NCBI GenBank assembly: GCA_030533445.1
Contig: CM060076.1
Coordinates: forward strand, 10,842,001 to 10,906,000
Source: Cyprinodon diabolis
Taxonomy: Eukaryota; Chordata; Actinopteri; Cyprinodontiformes; Cyprinodontidae
Length of the DNA stretch: 64,000 nt
Direction of reading: 5' to 3'
Both the position numbers and the translations under genes were made by a program. Shown piece by piece: positions 1-48,513 of the stretch (the stretch's first letter is position 1; each line of letters opens with the position of its first letter). A model generated the notes under the pieces. It was not told the origin of the DNA, did not search any database, and saw nothing but the letters and a program-made list of their open reading frames with translations.

Positions 1-1345
1 GATTACTATAGTAAAAGAAAGACACTAATCTTAAACTCATGACTAATCAAAAGAGAAGGACTAAAATTGACTTAAATTATAAAATGAAAAAAAAAAAAAA
101 ACTACATTTGAAAAGATACTGGCAAGAAAATTACCTACTTAATTATATAGAAGTGACTTGTGCAAATTATACAGTGAGGTTGCAACAAATTCCTACCGCT
201 AGTCTCTATAAAGTAATAAACAAACCGAATGAACAACAGAGTAAACTGAGCCTAAAGGTCTGATTTGGATCATTTCCTGATTTTTTACCCCCCATTTGTC
301 AGCAAACAAGCATTCAGTCCATTCACTCCATGTATGAATCAACTGATTCCTCTCCTCCCCTTCATCCACCTCATCATAGTCTCCGCCTGCCCTTTAAATG
401 CATTGTTTGCTGTAATTACACTCTTCCGGTTAAGTCGCAGGCTGTTATCCATTTTTGTTGCAGCAAACATGAAAGACAACAACAACCAACTGGCTCATCG
501 TATCAGCTAATGATTCATCACGCCCTTTAAAATGTTGAGGGCAGCCGCTAGCGGAGAGGACAAGATTAAAGAAATATATGTATAATTTTTGACGATGATG
601 AGAAAACATCCAGAGAATTAATATATTCTAGATGGACAAGTTCTATGTATCCTGCTGCTCTGATGTCTGTTATCATTAAAACGTTTGACTGATTAGTCCT
701 GAAGCATCTGAAAGATATCACAGGACCCCCTGCTGGACCATAGACATGAGTATGTAGACGCCTCATTGGGCGCTGGCTTGAACATCGACATTACTTCCAA
801 ATTGAGCATGTAGCTACAGGAACAGGTCACTGATCAGAAAGGATGCCTCATTCCTGTGCTGCATGGAGGTGTACCAAAGATTTTATAGTACAGACCAGAT
901 CTGCTGGCATTTCACAGGAAAAAATGGAAAAATAAACATTATTTCCAAGTGATAACATCATTTAACAAACAGAATTAGCTAAATTTGTAAAATCCCATAC
1001 ATCTTAATGAAAACTCTGCATGGCAAAAAGTTAGCAAGACACAATATTCTTTTCTACACCTTAAATTAATTCAATTGTTTATATTTTTAGGTACCACAAA
1101 GGTAATGCTTTCAGGAGGCAAATAGAAAGAGCATTGAGAAAACAGTTACATCTAAACATTTGTTTATTTTTTTTATCGCGTCACATGAAGGAATGCACCG
1201 AACATTCAGCCTCACTTTTATCTTTTTTTTTTTTTTTTTTTATAGGAGAGAAAAGTTTGTTCATACTTCTCCAGAATGCCTAACCACACTAAAACATTTT
1301 TTTTTCACAAATAAATAATGAAAAAGTAAAACAAACCACCATTTT
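1..1345. other. FNTB intron 2 (partial), no gene recognised
   Basis: This stretch lies downstream of FNTB exon 2 on the minus strand and so is intronic. I looked on the minus strand for the next FNTB exon (the residues following the end of exon 2) and did not find it here, so it probably lies left of the window. Short open frames occur but have no recognisable domain. Poly-A and poly-T tracts are common. Confidence 0.6.
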
Positions 1346-2000
1346 ATTAACTCCACCAAGGAGGTTGTTTTAGGAGCGTATGTCCACCTGTCCCTTTTCT
1401 TTTTTTATTATTTGTTCCTTTTTTTTTCTTTAACCAAAGGTGCACCCGGTGTATGAAACAATCCATTAAAGTTTGGTGAGGAACCACATCATAAACAAGG
1501 AATTCTTTCTTAAACCAGAGGGTGGCAGCAGTGACTATCAACAGCTTCAGCATCGGATTCCTAAAAGTCCAAAAGTATTATACTGAACACTAAAGGTGAG
1601 TCATGCCTCGCTTTAAGTCACGATCTGCTGATCAAACAAGAAAGCAGAGTGAATGGAGAAGGTGAGAGCAGAACATTTGGTAATGATCCAGATCATGTGT
1701 GAGATTTAGCTATAGGTGCAAGTCACAAAGGGCCGGATTTATCAAAGGTTTGCGTGTATTAAAACGTGAGCTATTTCATTGCGCACGCTAAAAAATGTAC
1801 AAACTGATCTATCAACAGCGTGCTAAAAGGATTTGGTCTTTAAAACGTGCTAAATAGCGCCTCTTATCCATTTAGTACTTTTTCTGCAATGAATATTCAA
1901 TATGGGGCGTTTACACGCAAAAGTGCGTCTTGTGGGAGGAGAACATGTAAATATATTAATTTAGCACTCGCAAAGTGATTTATCAAACCTGAAAGCAATT

Positions 2001-2330
2001 TTGCTAACGGTATCTGACTCTATATTTAACACGTTTCAAAAGAAGGTGCAAATGGTCTGTATGCATAATTGCGCACACATGGCAGCAGTTATTGTCGCAA
2101 GAAGGAGACATCGAAATGAAGCAAGGAGACGCAGAGAACGCATCTTTTCATTTCGTGTGAATATTTTTGGAATGAACGAGGAAACAATCAACAAAACATA
2201 TCGTTTATCCAGCATTGACATTTTGGAGCTGTTGGGGGAACTCCGAATGGATTTGGAGCCAGCCACAAGGAGGACCCACGCAATACCAGATATCACAAAA
2301 CTCCTTGCAACATTGGATCTCCCAATCTAG
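2001..2330 (+). pseudogene. Harbinger transposase N-terminal remnant
   Basis: This open frame of about 109 codons lies inside the element bounded by GGGCCGGAT termini. Its C-terminal third (ELRMDLEPATRRTHAIP followed by a helix-like stretch) matches the N-terminal region of Harbinger-type transposases, which precedes their catalytic domain. The frame stops before any catalytic motif. It is a remnant and not a host gene. Confidence 0.55.
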
Positions 2331-2602
2331 TTTTTCAGAAGTGCTGTCTGACGTTTCTAATGCCATGTCGCCCTGACGCCCTATCGGAGAAACCAGACCT
2401 CCCCCCTGCGCCTGTGGAGCAACATGCCAATGCTGCGGGGATGCGTCATCTTATCCACAGTAACTTCTTGTGAGCCATTTGGTATGTGCATTTTTCTACA
2501 GGCCAATACAAAAGACTTTTTTTTTTTTTTTTTTTTTTACTGCAGTGAAGTAGAAATTCAGCCACATACCACCTTGGGGAATAAAGGTTGCCAAAGTTTT
2601 TT

Positions 2603-2605
<3 letters not shown>

Positions 2606-2658
<53 letters not shown>
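2606..2658. repeat. (TA)n microsatellite
   Basis: About 53 bp of TA dinucleotides followed by a T tract, inside the Harbinger element. The Tyr-Ile runs in predicted frames here come from the repeat. Confidence 0.98.
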
Positions 2659-2666
<8 letters not shown>

Positions 2667-2989
2667 TTTTGTTGGGGGTCACTGTAAGATTTAAATTTCT
2701 TAATGCACTAGTTTGTACAAACTACAAACTACTTTGCCGCAAACCACAAAACGCGCAAAACCATCATTTAAATAGGGTGTCTCCAACAGTTTTGCACCTG
2801 CCACCAGTTACGCAATCACTCTTGTTAAATCACCCGCAAACCATGGTTCAGCCCCTCGCGCAAAATTCCAGTTTGCGAGCGCAAATTACTGCACGCAAAA
2901 TTGGATCTTGATAAATCCGGCCCAAAATGGGGTAAAATGCTGCTTGGTGGAGGTCTGCGCTCTCCGAGTGCTTTTCTAGTTTGTTATAT

Positions 2990-3550
2990 ATTCCACCGTG
3001 TCATAAAAGCCCAGAACAGATGGTCTCTAACAAACCCACAACCTCTTCCCACTAATTACATTAATTTTCTCATGTACTTCCACATAGGCTGTGGTGTCAG
3101 CAATCATCGTATCCAACAGTTGTCATAGAAATGAGATGAGTCACCCACACATTTGATAGCAGCAGCAAAGTGTGTGGGCTGACCAGTGCATCGTTTCAGA
3201 TAAAAGCCACCCTAAATCACAGCTATATGTTCTTGGAGGGGCTGCAGGTACTGTCAGCGTTGTGAAAGCGCAGCACCTGACCTATTCATCAATGAATCTC
3301 CAAGCTTAGCTATGCGGACTGTCTAGATCCTACCTTTAAAATAGACAATCCTCCAGCTGGAGCTATATTAGATCCATGTCAAAAGGTTTCTCATACATGT
3401 GCTTTGTGGTAATATCAGTAAGAAAAATAAACGTTACCATCTAATCTGGAAAAACAATACATCTGCAGTGTAGTTATAGCACAGAAAGCCAAACAACTGT
3501 GAAAACACAACCTTTAGTTCACCTTGTGTAGACGGTCTGTAGGAACTTAC
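2990..3550. other. FNTB intron 2, unassigned
   Basis: No coding exon or repeat family was recognised between the outer repeat and FNTB exon 2. A short imperfect hairpin (CCCACACATTTG against CAAAGTGTGTGGG) occurs near 3142-3180. Confidence 0.4.
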
Positions 3551-9435
<5,885 letters not shown>

Positions 9436-9814
9436 GATGGAGGGAAAGACACGCTGCAAACAACAATTCAGTAACGATGCTTTGAGGTCCACACTCGGAG
9501 TGTTTGGAGAGTTTTCTGATTTATCGCTGAAGTGGGCGTAAAAAAAAAACTGAGCGAGCAGCCAGCTACGGCGTGTCAGATGGGACAAAACATTTCCATT
9601 CCGCTTCATTCACCAAAACTAAAAAAACACGAACACATGAGTTATTATTATTATTTTTTTAATTCAGTGTAGTCAGTGCTATTTATTTCTATAATTTTAA
9701 TGCCACTTCATTATATTTATAAATTGACAAATAATCTCATAGAAGGCAGGATAATAAAAGACAACCCAAATTTAAAGGAAATGGTATAGGTTACCTTTCA
9801 AAACAAACTAACTA

Positions 9815-10396
9815 ACTAACCAAGGAGGTTATGTATTCAGGCAAGATTGTCTGTCTGTCTGTCATCCATCTGTGTACAGGATAACTTGAAAAGTTATAAA
9901 CGGAATGGTGCACCTCAGTTGAAGGAACAATTCATTAAATTTGGTGATTATCCACATCCTAATCCAGATTGAGGATTTTTTTTCCCCCGCCCCAAAACCA
10001 GAGAGTGGCAGCAGTGACTGTTGACAGCGTCAGCATCTGACTTATAAAGTTCAGAAGTATTATACTGAAGACAAAAACACAGAAAAGGTGAGCCATGCTT
10101 TGCTTTAAGTCTCGATCTGCAGATCAAAGAAAGCAGAGTTCAGAGTGAATGAAGGAGGCGGGAGCAGAACAAACACCAGAGGCTGCAGACACACGCTGAG
10201 CCTTATTCATACACTTATGAGAGGATTGTAAGGAAATTGTTATCAAAGGTGTACTTTATGCCCAGCAACAATTGATTAAAATTCGGGAATGAGCTAGATA
10301 ATGTGCAATGTTTAGCTATAGGTGTAAGTCACAATATGAGGCATAATGTCCTGCTTGGTGGAGGTCTGCACTCTCCGAATTTAGTTCTAGTTTACT
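9815..10396. repeat. Interspersed repeat, intact sister of the 1346-2985 copy
   Basis: It runs from CCAAGGAGGTTATG near 9820 to GGTCTGCACTCTCCGAATTTAGTTCTAGTTT at 10362-10393. It is colinear with 1346-2985 but lacks the Harbinger insertion, so it shows the empty site. Confidence 0.7.
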
Positions 10397-10399
<3 letters not shown>

Positions 10400-10446
<47 letters not shown>

Positions 10447-10700
10447 GACTTTATTGATCACATAGTGGATAAATTTAGTCTTAACATCAGCTCAAATAGT
10501 CAAAGGAGAAGAAAAAGGTGCCAAAGGAAGAAAAATGTGCATGGGATATATATACAGTATATACAGTGCGTCCACAGATGACATTTCTTTTCTTTTTTTT
10601 ATAGTAGAAATATTATACAGGGTTATTGCACAGGGTATTTATATGGGTATTTATATAGATGGGTATTTATATATATAGTCATTTACCCTTACTGACCAGA
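10400..10700 (-). mobile_element. LINE 3' end with (CAAT)n tail
   Basis: Read on the minus strand, this stretch has a TTGCACAATAACCCTGTA segment, the ATCAATAAAGTCATTCA end and then a tail of CAAT tetramers (10400-10444 on the plus strand as TTGA). That is the form of 5'-truncated fish non-LTR retrotransposon 3' ends. No coding part remains. Confidence 0.5.
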
Positions 10701-11153
10701 GAGTGAATTTGCTGCATTTATTATTTATGTTTTACTCATATTCCTACACAATATAGTTCTAATGCATGAAACCACGCAAAATTGAAGGAATTGTTCCCTT
10801 TTTTTTCTCCCTGGAGTTTTTCACAGTTGTGAGGCGAATTCTTGTATAGATAGTTTATTTTGAAAAGCCTTAACGGAAGTGCGTTTTCCACACAGCCAGT
10901 AAATTGACAGTGGTCCACCGCACCCACTGGAAGCTGGAGGTTGCATGGGAAGCTGAGGCATCCCAGTGTTTTTGATTTTTCTGTCAGCGTTGAACAAAAA
11001 CACGCAGAGCTGCAGCCTGAGGAGGCTTTGCTTGAACAGTCATGCCATCCAGGCGGAGACAGAGAGGCCGTTCATCGCTGAGTTAGCTGACTCTGCTCTC
11101 AATTAGAGCTTTTATTTATTTATTTTATATTCATGACCCAATGAAACAACACC

Positions 11154-40337
<29,184 letters not shown>

Positions 40338-42110
40338 GTTGAGCTTCTCCAGAAAAAAAAAAAAAGAACTCTTGAAAAGATGTGCTTGGATTGGAGGTTT
40401 GAGTCCAAAATAAAAGAAATCAACACATCAGATTTGGTGATTGACCAACGGATATCTATCTTTCAAGGATATATATAGAAACATTTTGCCTTAATACACA
40501 AGGTGTATTTATAACCAAGAGTTTTCTGAGTCACTTCAATCCCCATCCGCTAATTTGACACAAAGCCTTTAAAACAGGAGTAAAGCAGATTTGATAATAG
40601 TTTGTTTTTTAGTTGTTTTGATGTTTATTTCCAGAGGGTATTAGTTTTTACATTCATTTAAAAGTGCTGTCTCTATTAGTAAGCAGGAGCAGGTTGATAC
40701 CCAAATGGATCAGCTGCATCCATGGTTGGGGCTTGTTAAACTGTTGTGTGAAAAACATTAGAAACAATATGTTCAGATTATACATAATCAAGGGCTTATC
40801 TTCATAAGTCCCTGCATTACATTTAATTTAGCTACACTTTCAAAAGCTACCTAAAAATAATATATGCAGTCATTTATTAAAATCCCCTAGCTTTTTCTTT
40901 TCTTGTTACAAAACCTGTAGATGTGTTTTTAGGTCAGATCAAACTTCCTGGGTTTGATAAAAGTTGCTTTGAGAACAAAATTCCAGAACTCCTGTTTCCC
41001 TGTAGCAGAACAGAATCTTTTTTTCATGTTTTCTGTCTGTTTAAGCATGAAATATGTTGGAGCTTGAAACCCCCTTTGACTTGTACATAACAGACGTTTT
41101 GAAAACATAACTGATGTTATGCTATTCATTAACTTTACCACAATACTGCTAGAAATTCGTACAAAAAAGAAAACTTCATGTTATTTTTGTGTCTTTGTAG
41201 GTACAGATTTCTCTTTTCAGAGGGGAAAAGGTGAAAAGTGTTGCATGTGAGTCAGTTTTTTCCCCTTTACTGCAACTTCAGTGAAGTTAATCATCGGTTC
41301 AGCATTACATAGGCAGAGCATTTGACCAGAGTTGCCTCTTCGAAGGTCACGCAGAGTATTTATCTCAAATAAAGTTTGACTGACTGCATTTTTGCAACTT
41401 AAATACTAATTGCTACTCAAAAAAACTGTTTATGTGCCATGTGTGATATGATAGTATATGGTACTGAGTAGTATAGGATGTAGATACACAAGGTATTATT
41501 GTTTTTTTCAGGAACTTTATTTTTCATGTCAGTATGATATTGGTAATTGTGGAATTATATCAAATGCAAAAGAAAAAAAAGCCTCATGTGTTATGATTAA
41601 ATATTTGAATATGTGTGGGTGTATTTAAGGGTGTCGTTCTTGGTAAAGTTAAGAGTTAAGGTTGTTTTTTATTTGAAACAGTAGGTGTAGAAGCACAGTG
41701 CTCAGTAAGTTCCTATGATTGTGGCTTTGCAGAAAAGAAAAACCACCACGTCCAGCAACAACAGAACATGTGAAAATGTGCTCGGATTTTGGATAACAGA
41801 TTGAATCAAATACAGAAAAAAAATGCATATGGGTTTGGATAAGATCAGCTAATTTAATCCTGATTCTGATCCAGATTAAACATTGAGTTTGGGTTTATAC
41901 AGAATGTTGTAGTAGAACTGGAAAAACTTTGATCCAAGAAAGGTGGATTAAACTGAACACATATGAAGGGTTGATTCAGTTTTATTTTTAGGTCCAAAAT
42001 GTAATCAAATCTTCACATTTGATTAAAAACACTTTAGTTGGATCATGTAGTTCAGCCTAGATTAAAACCTATGTATCTGTAAGATTTTATTTTTATTGTT
42101 CAACAATAAA
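40338..42110 (+). other. RAB15: Probable RAB15 3' UTR with candidate poly(A) signals
   Basis: Three AATAAA signals follow the stop codon, at 40409-40414, 41368-41373 and 42105-42110. The last would give a UTR of about 1.8 kb. Which one is used cannot be told from sequence. Open frames inside have no domain. Confidence 0.5.
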
Positions 42111-43739
42111 GACGGGATAAGGTAGGCTATACTGCCTGTTAAGCATTTGAATATAGATCTGCCACAAAGTATACATTTGCATCTTAGAATATTTCCCTAT
42201 TTCAGTCAGACATAATTCCGCCACAAAGCTGAATGCAGAACAGAAGCTTAACACTGACATCTACTGGTAGAAGTGTAACACAGCAGCGCTCCGGTTGCAG
42301 ATAGTCTGGATTTGGTGATCTCCCGAACTCTGTGTGATATTAATTCAATCCGACAATGCTTTAAAAAATCTGCATGATATTTTGTAGTATTACATGATCC
42401 TGCAAATCCGTATTCATTTAATGTGGATTAAACCTTTATACCCAGATCTTTGAGGATCCATTGAAATGCCAGATGTATTTATTGCAGACAGTGATTCTAA
42501 AGCTGACTGTTACTGGTCAGGTGAGAGAAAGCAGACTAGTTGCTTCATACCTGCAGTGTTGTTTGTTTAGGAATGTCCTGAAAAAGCCCAGGAATTTATC
42601 TAAACAAATGAGCATAGAATCTCATTTGCAGAATCTCTGTGGGATTATGTTTTATAGGGAAGTAGTTTTAAAATACTGGTGAAGGCCAAGAAAATCAACC
42701 ACATTTGCTCATAATACTTTGTAGACTTTGTATTATACCTCAGTGATCATTTTACAGGTAACTTTTTTGGAATACTTAGATTGTATTATTAATCAAGCAG
42801 GTTATTTTCTTGAATGTTTTAAGCTACTTTCTCAAAGGTAAAGGGGTCTTTATCGAACTTGTTGGTTGCTTCTGGGAAATCACCAGTTACTTCCTAGATT
42901 ATTTTTCTAGAATAACAAATGATTTACCGTTTTCTTTCGGCACTTTCCGTTGTTCACTGCAATAAATTTACAAGCTACTTTCTTGAATTTAAATGCAACT
43001 TTCCAGAACTTCCTGATGGCATCATAAAGCTTACAGGTAAGGTAGAGGTTGACAGTGACAGATTAGCTTCTTAAATGACTAGGACAACACAAACATTTCA
43101 CTGATTAATTTCTGTATTTTCGTGACATTTTTAAGTTACTGAGCAGAACTGATGAGCTAATAGATTATATTTTCTGAACATATTATTTTACAAGAGATGG
43201 AAAGATGGATGGATGGATGGATGGATGGATGGATGGATGGATGGATGGATGGATGGATCTCATATCAGCACATTACATTTGAGCAACGCTCTTCGAGTAC
43301 AAGTTACTGTAATCATCTATTTCAGATGTTTCTGTCATGCATTCAACTAACCACTAGCTTTTTTATCTTCCTCTGCAATAGCTGTTTTTATTCTAAGCAC
43401 TGAATTTGCACAACATAAGCTGCTGTAAATGTCACTGTTTTTCAGCCATTATAATCTTCTCAAAAACATGCAGGGGAAATAAAATAAGATAGGCAGAATA
43501 CTTAAAAAAAATCTAGGTATGTAAAAAAGCAGATGACTCATGTTAAAAATCACTCCTGTTACTTTTACTAATATTATAGTCTAAAATACTACTACTATCA
43601 CCTATACAACTATTTGTACTGGTAGTGTCAGTAGGCCAACTAGTGCTGCTACCTCTAATAATATTCACAAAAACATATTCCTATAGCTATCTTATTCTAT
43701 ATTGTATTATTATCATTATTGTTGTTGTATTATCTTTCC
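42111..43739. other. Intergenic, nothing recognised
   Basis: No gene. A (GGAT)n tract at 43205-43259 is the only clear feature. Confidence 0.45.
43205..43259. repeat. (GGAT)n microsatellite
   Basis: About 55 bp of GGAT units. The Met-Asp-Gly-Trp frame here is a repeat artefact. Confidence 0.97.
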
Positions 43740-43910
43740 TGGACGGGTCAGACTGTGGAGCTGGTTGGCCTTTTGTATCTCTGTTATCTCATTTAACCCC
43801 ATTCAGCCTCGGCAGATGGCTGCTCACACTGAGCCTGGTCCTGCTGGAGGTTTCTTCCTGTTAGAAACGAGTTTTCCTCTCCAATGTTACTACATGCTTG
43901 GTGTGAGGTA
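43740..43910 (+). mobile_element. L2-like LINE 3' UTR fragment
   Basis: GGTCAGACTGTGGAGCTGG, GCAGATGGCTGCTCACACTG and GGAGGTTTCTTCCTGTTAG occur in the order found in fish L2-like 3' UTRs. It is 5'-truncated and has no coding part. Confidence 0.6.
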
Positions 43911-44199
43911 GTGCTGTCGTGTTCATGAGACGATAATGGATATACCGGTATGTCATCACCTTTGCAAAGCATGCCGTGGGTGATCTATTTTTTAACAGGT
44001 GCTTTAATGACAATATACCCATAATTTCATCAGTAAGAAAACATGTCTACCAAAATTAAAATTAAACAAATGCTTTTATATTTAGATGGAATGTATCTCT
44101 CTGTAAGTAGGACCTTTCATCACTTCAAGGTCAAATTTAAATAAGATGATCAAAAAATATACTGTTTTATCCCCAAAAAAAGGCTACTTAAAAAAAAAT

Positions 44200-44255
44200 T
44201 TATATATATATATATATATAGATATATATGCATTTATTAGCCTGTTTTTGTTATG

Positions 44256-44351
<96 letters not shown>
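44200..44351. repeat. (TA)n microsatellites, two blocks
   Basis: A short TA block at 44200-44229 and a long one at 44259-44351, separated by unique sequence. Confidence 0.97.
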
Positions 44352-44353
<2 letters not shown>

Positions 44354-45905
44354 GTAATTATAAATACACACAACATTAATTTACCATTCACTATGGTTTG
44401 ACGAAAAACTTTATATTAAAATTTATAAAAGTACTCCACAATAGCTTTACTTCCTTTTGAAAAATCACAATACAGCAGTTTCCCGTATTGAACATAAACT
44501 CATTATTACTGTAAAATCCTTAATAATACTAAATAAAAATAATAATATTCTATACAAATTATAGTTATATAGTATAATATTGTAATACATATTTATATAA
44601 AACTGTATTTATCATTTAAATATTTAATCACAAAATATATAACTGCATGTACTTTTTCATTCAGTTTGAGTTCAGTTTAAATAGTTTTTAATCTGAATAC
44701 ATATCAGTAATCAAACTGAAAACTCATTTTAAATTTGTTTTGGTCTTTTAAGGGGTTGTGATATGTGGGAGATTTTGTGATATTATCTTTTACCAGTCTT
44801 ACATTTGATCAAAATGAGATCAGAGGCACCTCCTATTAATTCTGACAGCAGCTGTGTTAACCATGATCTGACCCAAGATGGCTGCTCTATAGGCATGTTG
44901 GCCTTGCTGTCTGCAGTGCCAATGAGGCGTCTACGTATAAATGTCTATGGGATGCCCCAGCAACAGCTAGAGCAATGATAGTAACCAATCAGGGAAGTTA
45001 GAGACATGCAGTCAACTGTGCAAAACAACAACAGGGGGAAACAGCATCATAAAAAACTGCAAGGAAAGGGCTCGTGTACCGCAGATGAATGGCAAGATTA
45101 CATTGGATAAGAACCACAATGGCAGCTAGAAACATCTATAAATGCTGAATAAACATGTGCAACATTGACATATCAAATATCTACGTTAGCAACAACTTAA
45201 ACCAACATCTGCATATATTACATCTACGTATTTTTGACACAAATGGAACTCCATAAAATATAATGTTACATAAACCTTACTATGCAGTGGCAGGATTTGC
45301 ATAGGTATGAGATGATCAAGCTGCTATGCATTTATTCATCACCTCTTCTGAGCTGTTAATGCTGTGAACTCATTAAGGTTTTTTGGGGATGAATTCACCA
45401 TACCAATGAATATTCAAAGAGAACTGTTGTCTGGTGGAAAAGATGTGACAGCAAAGTATCTCTCACAACAGTCAGTGACAGAGAGACACACGTACAAATT
45501 GACACGTCGCCGTGCACGCTGACACGTCGCGCCCACGCGCACACAGTGACTGCCCATCGTCTATGTGTGTGAGGGAATGAGACAGAGAGAATACATGAAA
45601 GGAAATGGAAAGGAAAGGAAACCCCTCAATCCTGGTTCACTATAGCCTCAATGCACACTGATGCTTTAGTAGGAAAAGGTTGGCGTTAAATGATAACCTT
45701 ACCCTGATCCATTACTTTCAGATGTGCATTGTACTTGCTTTTAACACAGTGACCTCAGATGTGTTAAGAGTGAAACATACATAGAGGTTATCTTTAATCT
45801 GAACTAAAATACATTCAAAAGAATTTCAGACAGCATTAAATAGATGTTTCCCAATTTATGCCTATCTTGTCTGGCTAATAATGTGGCTTCTATCGCTTAT
45901 CCGAT
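44352..45905. other. Intergenic, nothing recognised
   Basis: No gene was found. A CpG-containing patch near 45500-45545 (GACACGTCGCCGTGCACGCTG) contrasts with the AT-rich surroundings, but no promoter or exon can be supported. Confidence 0.4.
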
Positions 45906-46310
45906 ATGTACTGGGATTTTGATTTACATTCCAAACCAAATAAGATCCATAAACAGAGAATAGTGCAACCTAAAGACAAAACCACTAGACTTAATATGAA
46001 CAGAGTGGTGTGTGCAGTTCAATGCAGTAAGGAATGCTCTGATCTTTATATTGGAGAAACAAAACAACCACTCCACAGACGCATGGCCCAACACAGAAGA
46101 GCGACCTCCTTAGGACAAGACCCTGTGGTACATCTACACCTCATGGACAAAGGACATTCTTTGGAGGACCAGAATGTTCACATTTAGGACAAATAAGACA
46201 GGTGGTTTGAGAGGGGTGTGAACGAAGCCATCTATGTTAAAAGAGAAAAAAAAACAACCTTAATCAGAGGTGATGCAAGCAATTATCTCAACTCCCACCC
46301 CCATGCAGGG
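45906..46310 (+). pseudogene. Penelope-type GIY-YIG endonuclease fragment
   Basis: The frame at 45906-46187 reads CAVQCSKECSDLYIGETKQP, then LHRRMAQHR and VHLHLMDKGHSLED. This fits the C-terminal GIY-YIG endonuclease of fish Penelope-like (Neptune-type) retroelements, where the second YIG-like motif is DLYIGET. After a stop, the frame continues with DRWFERGVNEAIYVKRE near 46197-46250, also typical. No reverse transcriptase precedes it. This is a dead, 5'-truncated copy. Confidence 0.7.
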
Positions 46311-46680
46311 GACCAAAACATCTTTCCTGGTCAGTCAGGCCAACAGTTCCCTCTAACAACCCCCTTGTCAGAGGCATAGGCCAGTATCAGGTATTGCAGG
46401 CTAGCAAATAACCCAAAACGTCTCCAAATTCCTAAGGGGCGGACCCGTTCTGGTTCAATTTGAATGTTTTCTAAGCCAAAACAAGGCTTTTTTTTGGTCC
46501 ACTCTATAAATCCTCAAACTCAATGCTATTTCTGACTTTTTGAATTGAAAAAACTTCCTGGATGGGAAGTGAAATGTCTTCAAACTTGCAAACAAAGTCC
46601 AGTGGATTGTTTTTTTTTTTTTACTTTTTTGAAATGACTATGACCTGGATGACTGAGAATCGTCACCAGCTCATAATAAT
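46310..46680 (+). repeat. Penelope-type 3' flank
   Basis: Sequence downstream of the endonuclease fragment ends TATGACCTGGATGACTGAGAATC, which recurs inverted at 35279-35303. Confidence 0.45.
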
Positions 46681-48454
46681 AAGATATTTTGCCTTTTAAG
46701 ATTATTTATAACAATCTGAATGGGATATTTTATTCACTCCCTAGCATGACATAATTACAGTGTATTTAAAAGATGTCTTACTTGTAAATATGGCAAGTCA
46801 ATAAAGTGACAGGAGGCTTAATGAAGAAATGAACCACATAAAGTGGATTCCATGGAGACGAACACATTTCGAAACACATTCAGAGACAATCAAGCTCTCG
46901 CAGTCAGTATTATTAGCGATGATGACTTCATGCAAAGGCCAACAGAGACGCTCTCAATACACCCACTGCTAATCCAGAAATACCTACTCAGCAGCTTTAT
47001 TTAACTACCCTAGGATCAGGCCAGACTAGCCGAGGACCCCTTGAACACTCAGCCATCCTCATCATTTTCTCCCCTCCAAACAGAGCGCTAGCTTCATGGT
47101 CACCAGAATATGTGAGGAGAAAATAGAATCTAAATCACACATTCAGATAGAGCGGTGTAGGAGGATGCTGTTTTGTGCAGCCAGATCTTACACTGAACCA
47201 ATTTGTCCTCCATTTTCTGATCCCAACTGTACTTGCCTAGTGCTTTTTAGAGTGACTCCTGTTATTGAAAAGCAACTCCATTTAGCTTTCTGTACAATGT
47301 AAAAAAAAAAAAAAAGCTGCGAAAGTGTTACTGTTTTGGCCCAGCTTTGATGACACAAAAAAGTGGAAATCCACAAGGCCACAGATGCACCATGGACTTA
47401 TTGTACGCAGGCAATAGAAAAAATGTTCCAGGTAAACTCCTTTAGTTTTCTGAGTTTATTTTTTCCTCAGGCAAGCAAACAAAAAAAAGACAAACATTTT
47501 CCTCCATGCTTCTCTTGTGCTGGTAAAAAAAAACCATACGCCCACCCAGATGCATGCTGGTCCTACCATTGACTGCCTATGTATAAAACATAATTAACCT
47601 AAATTGATCATAACTAACCAAAAATAAAGGAACATGACTAAATAACCAAAAAACATAATCTCATAACAGATATCAAACAATAAAGTAAAATAAACTTAGC
47701 TAGATTATGCACACACACAAAAAAAGCATTTTTAATTATCAACAAAAAATAATTGGCTCCTACAGTCACAACTGGTGAGTAGGTTGAAGGCCTCAAATGC
47801 AGGTGTAAAGACAAATGACAGATGCATGCAGAAATCAAATATACCTAGAGGATGGTGGAAATGTCAGAAAGAGTAATCCTGAAATACTCATGAAACATAA
47901 ACTCAGCCTGACTTGCATTAACAAAAGCATACATTCTGGCAGACAGACAGGGATAAGTTGGATAAAAAAAAACGTAATGGGTAAAGGATAAGGAAGATAA
48001 TTCTGACACCGCATGTATACCGTGTATGCAATCATGTTACTTCCTGCTACCTCCACTTCCCCTTTTCATCTTACTAATTAAATGAGAATGAATAATTATA
48101 AGTCTAAATAAATAAAATAAAAATAATGAAAATTTCAAAACTATTTAATCCTTGATCAGAAGCCTCAGCAAAACCATGACACTTCAACAGATTTGAGAAA
48201 AAACATTTTTAAATTTCAGAAACAATAGAAAATTCAGCTGTTAAATTTGCCAAAGGTGGCTACTTTGATAATTGAAAAGTTTAAAATACATTTTTTGTCT
48301 TTAAATTAATAATGTTTTTTTTTTATTCCTTATTTCTTTTTAGTCAAATAGCACACGTGTATTATGCTTACGGTTCAGAGTGCAATGAGACATCAAAATT
48401 AATTGTTTTTAATCAAAAGCAGGAAAAAAAGGGTTGTTGTAAAGCTGTGATAAT

Positions 48455-48513
<59 letters not shown>

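Larger units (their letters stand above)
1730..2923 (+). mobile_element. PIF/Harbinger-type DNA transposon, degenerate
   Basis: Inverted termini GGGCCGGATTTATCAA (left) and TTGATAAATCCGGCCC (right) bound a 1.19 kb unit. AAA lies immediately outside each end, a 3-bp target duplication as expected for PIF/Harbinger. Inside, a plus-strand frame at 2001-2330 (about 109 codons) resembles the N-terminal part of HARBI1-like transposases: an Arg-rich start followed by a segment around LEPATRRTHAIP. No catalytic DDE region is seen, so it is non-autonomous. An internal (TA)n tract is at 2606-2658. Confidence 0.75.
1346..2985. repeat. Interspersed repeat, split by a Harbinger element
   Basis: The sequence from the CCAAGGAGGTT motif near 1357 to the CTCTCCGAGTGCTTTTCTAGTTT motif near 2960-2982 matches, in the same order, a second copy at about 9815-10396. 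Shared landmarks include GTGGCAGCAGTGACT, AGTATTATACTGAA and CTTGGTGGAGGTCTGC. This copy is interrupted at 1730-2923 by a DNA transposon. The TE class of the outer repeat is not clear to me. Confidence 0.7.
9436..11153. promoter_or_regulatory. Divergent FNTB/RAB15 intergenic region
   Basis: 1.7 kb lies between the two divergent start codons. It must hold the 5' UTRs and probably both promoters. FNTB-proximal sequence (9436-9620) is moderately GC-rich. The RAB15-proximal leader (about 10900-11153) has no clear TATA element in a convincing position. The middle is occupied by an interspersed repeat (9815-10396) and a LINE 3' end (10400-10700), so the core promoters are probably close to each gene. 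Confidence 0.55.

Noticed and set aside
265..530. Overlapping plus-strand frames as an FNTB or other exon
   Set aside because: They are on the wrong strand for FNTB, have no splice signals in phase, and show no known motif on either strand.
2001..2330. Host gene encoding an Arg-rich 109-residue protein
   Set aside because: It is enclosed by Harbinger-type inverted termini and ends before the catalytic region, so it is a transposon remnant.
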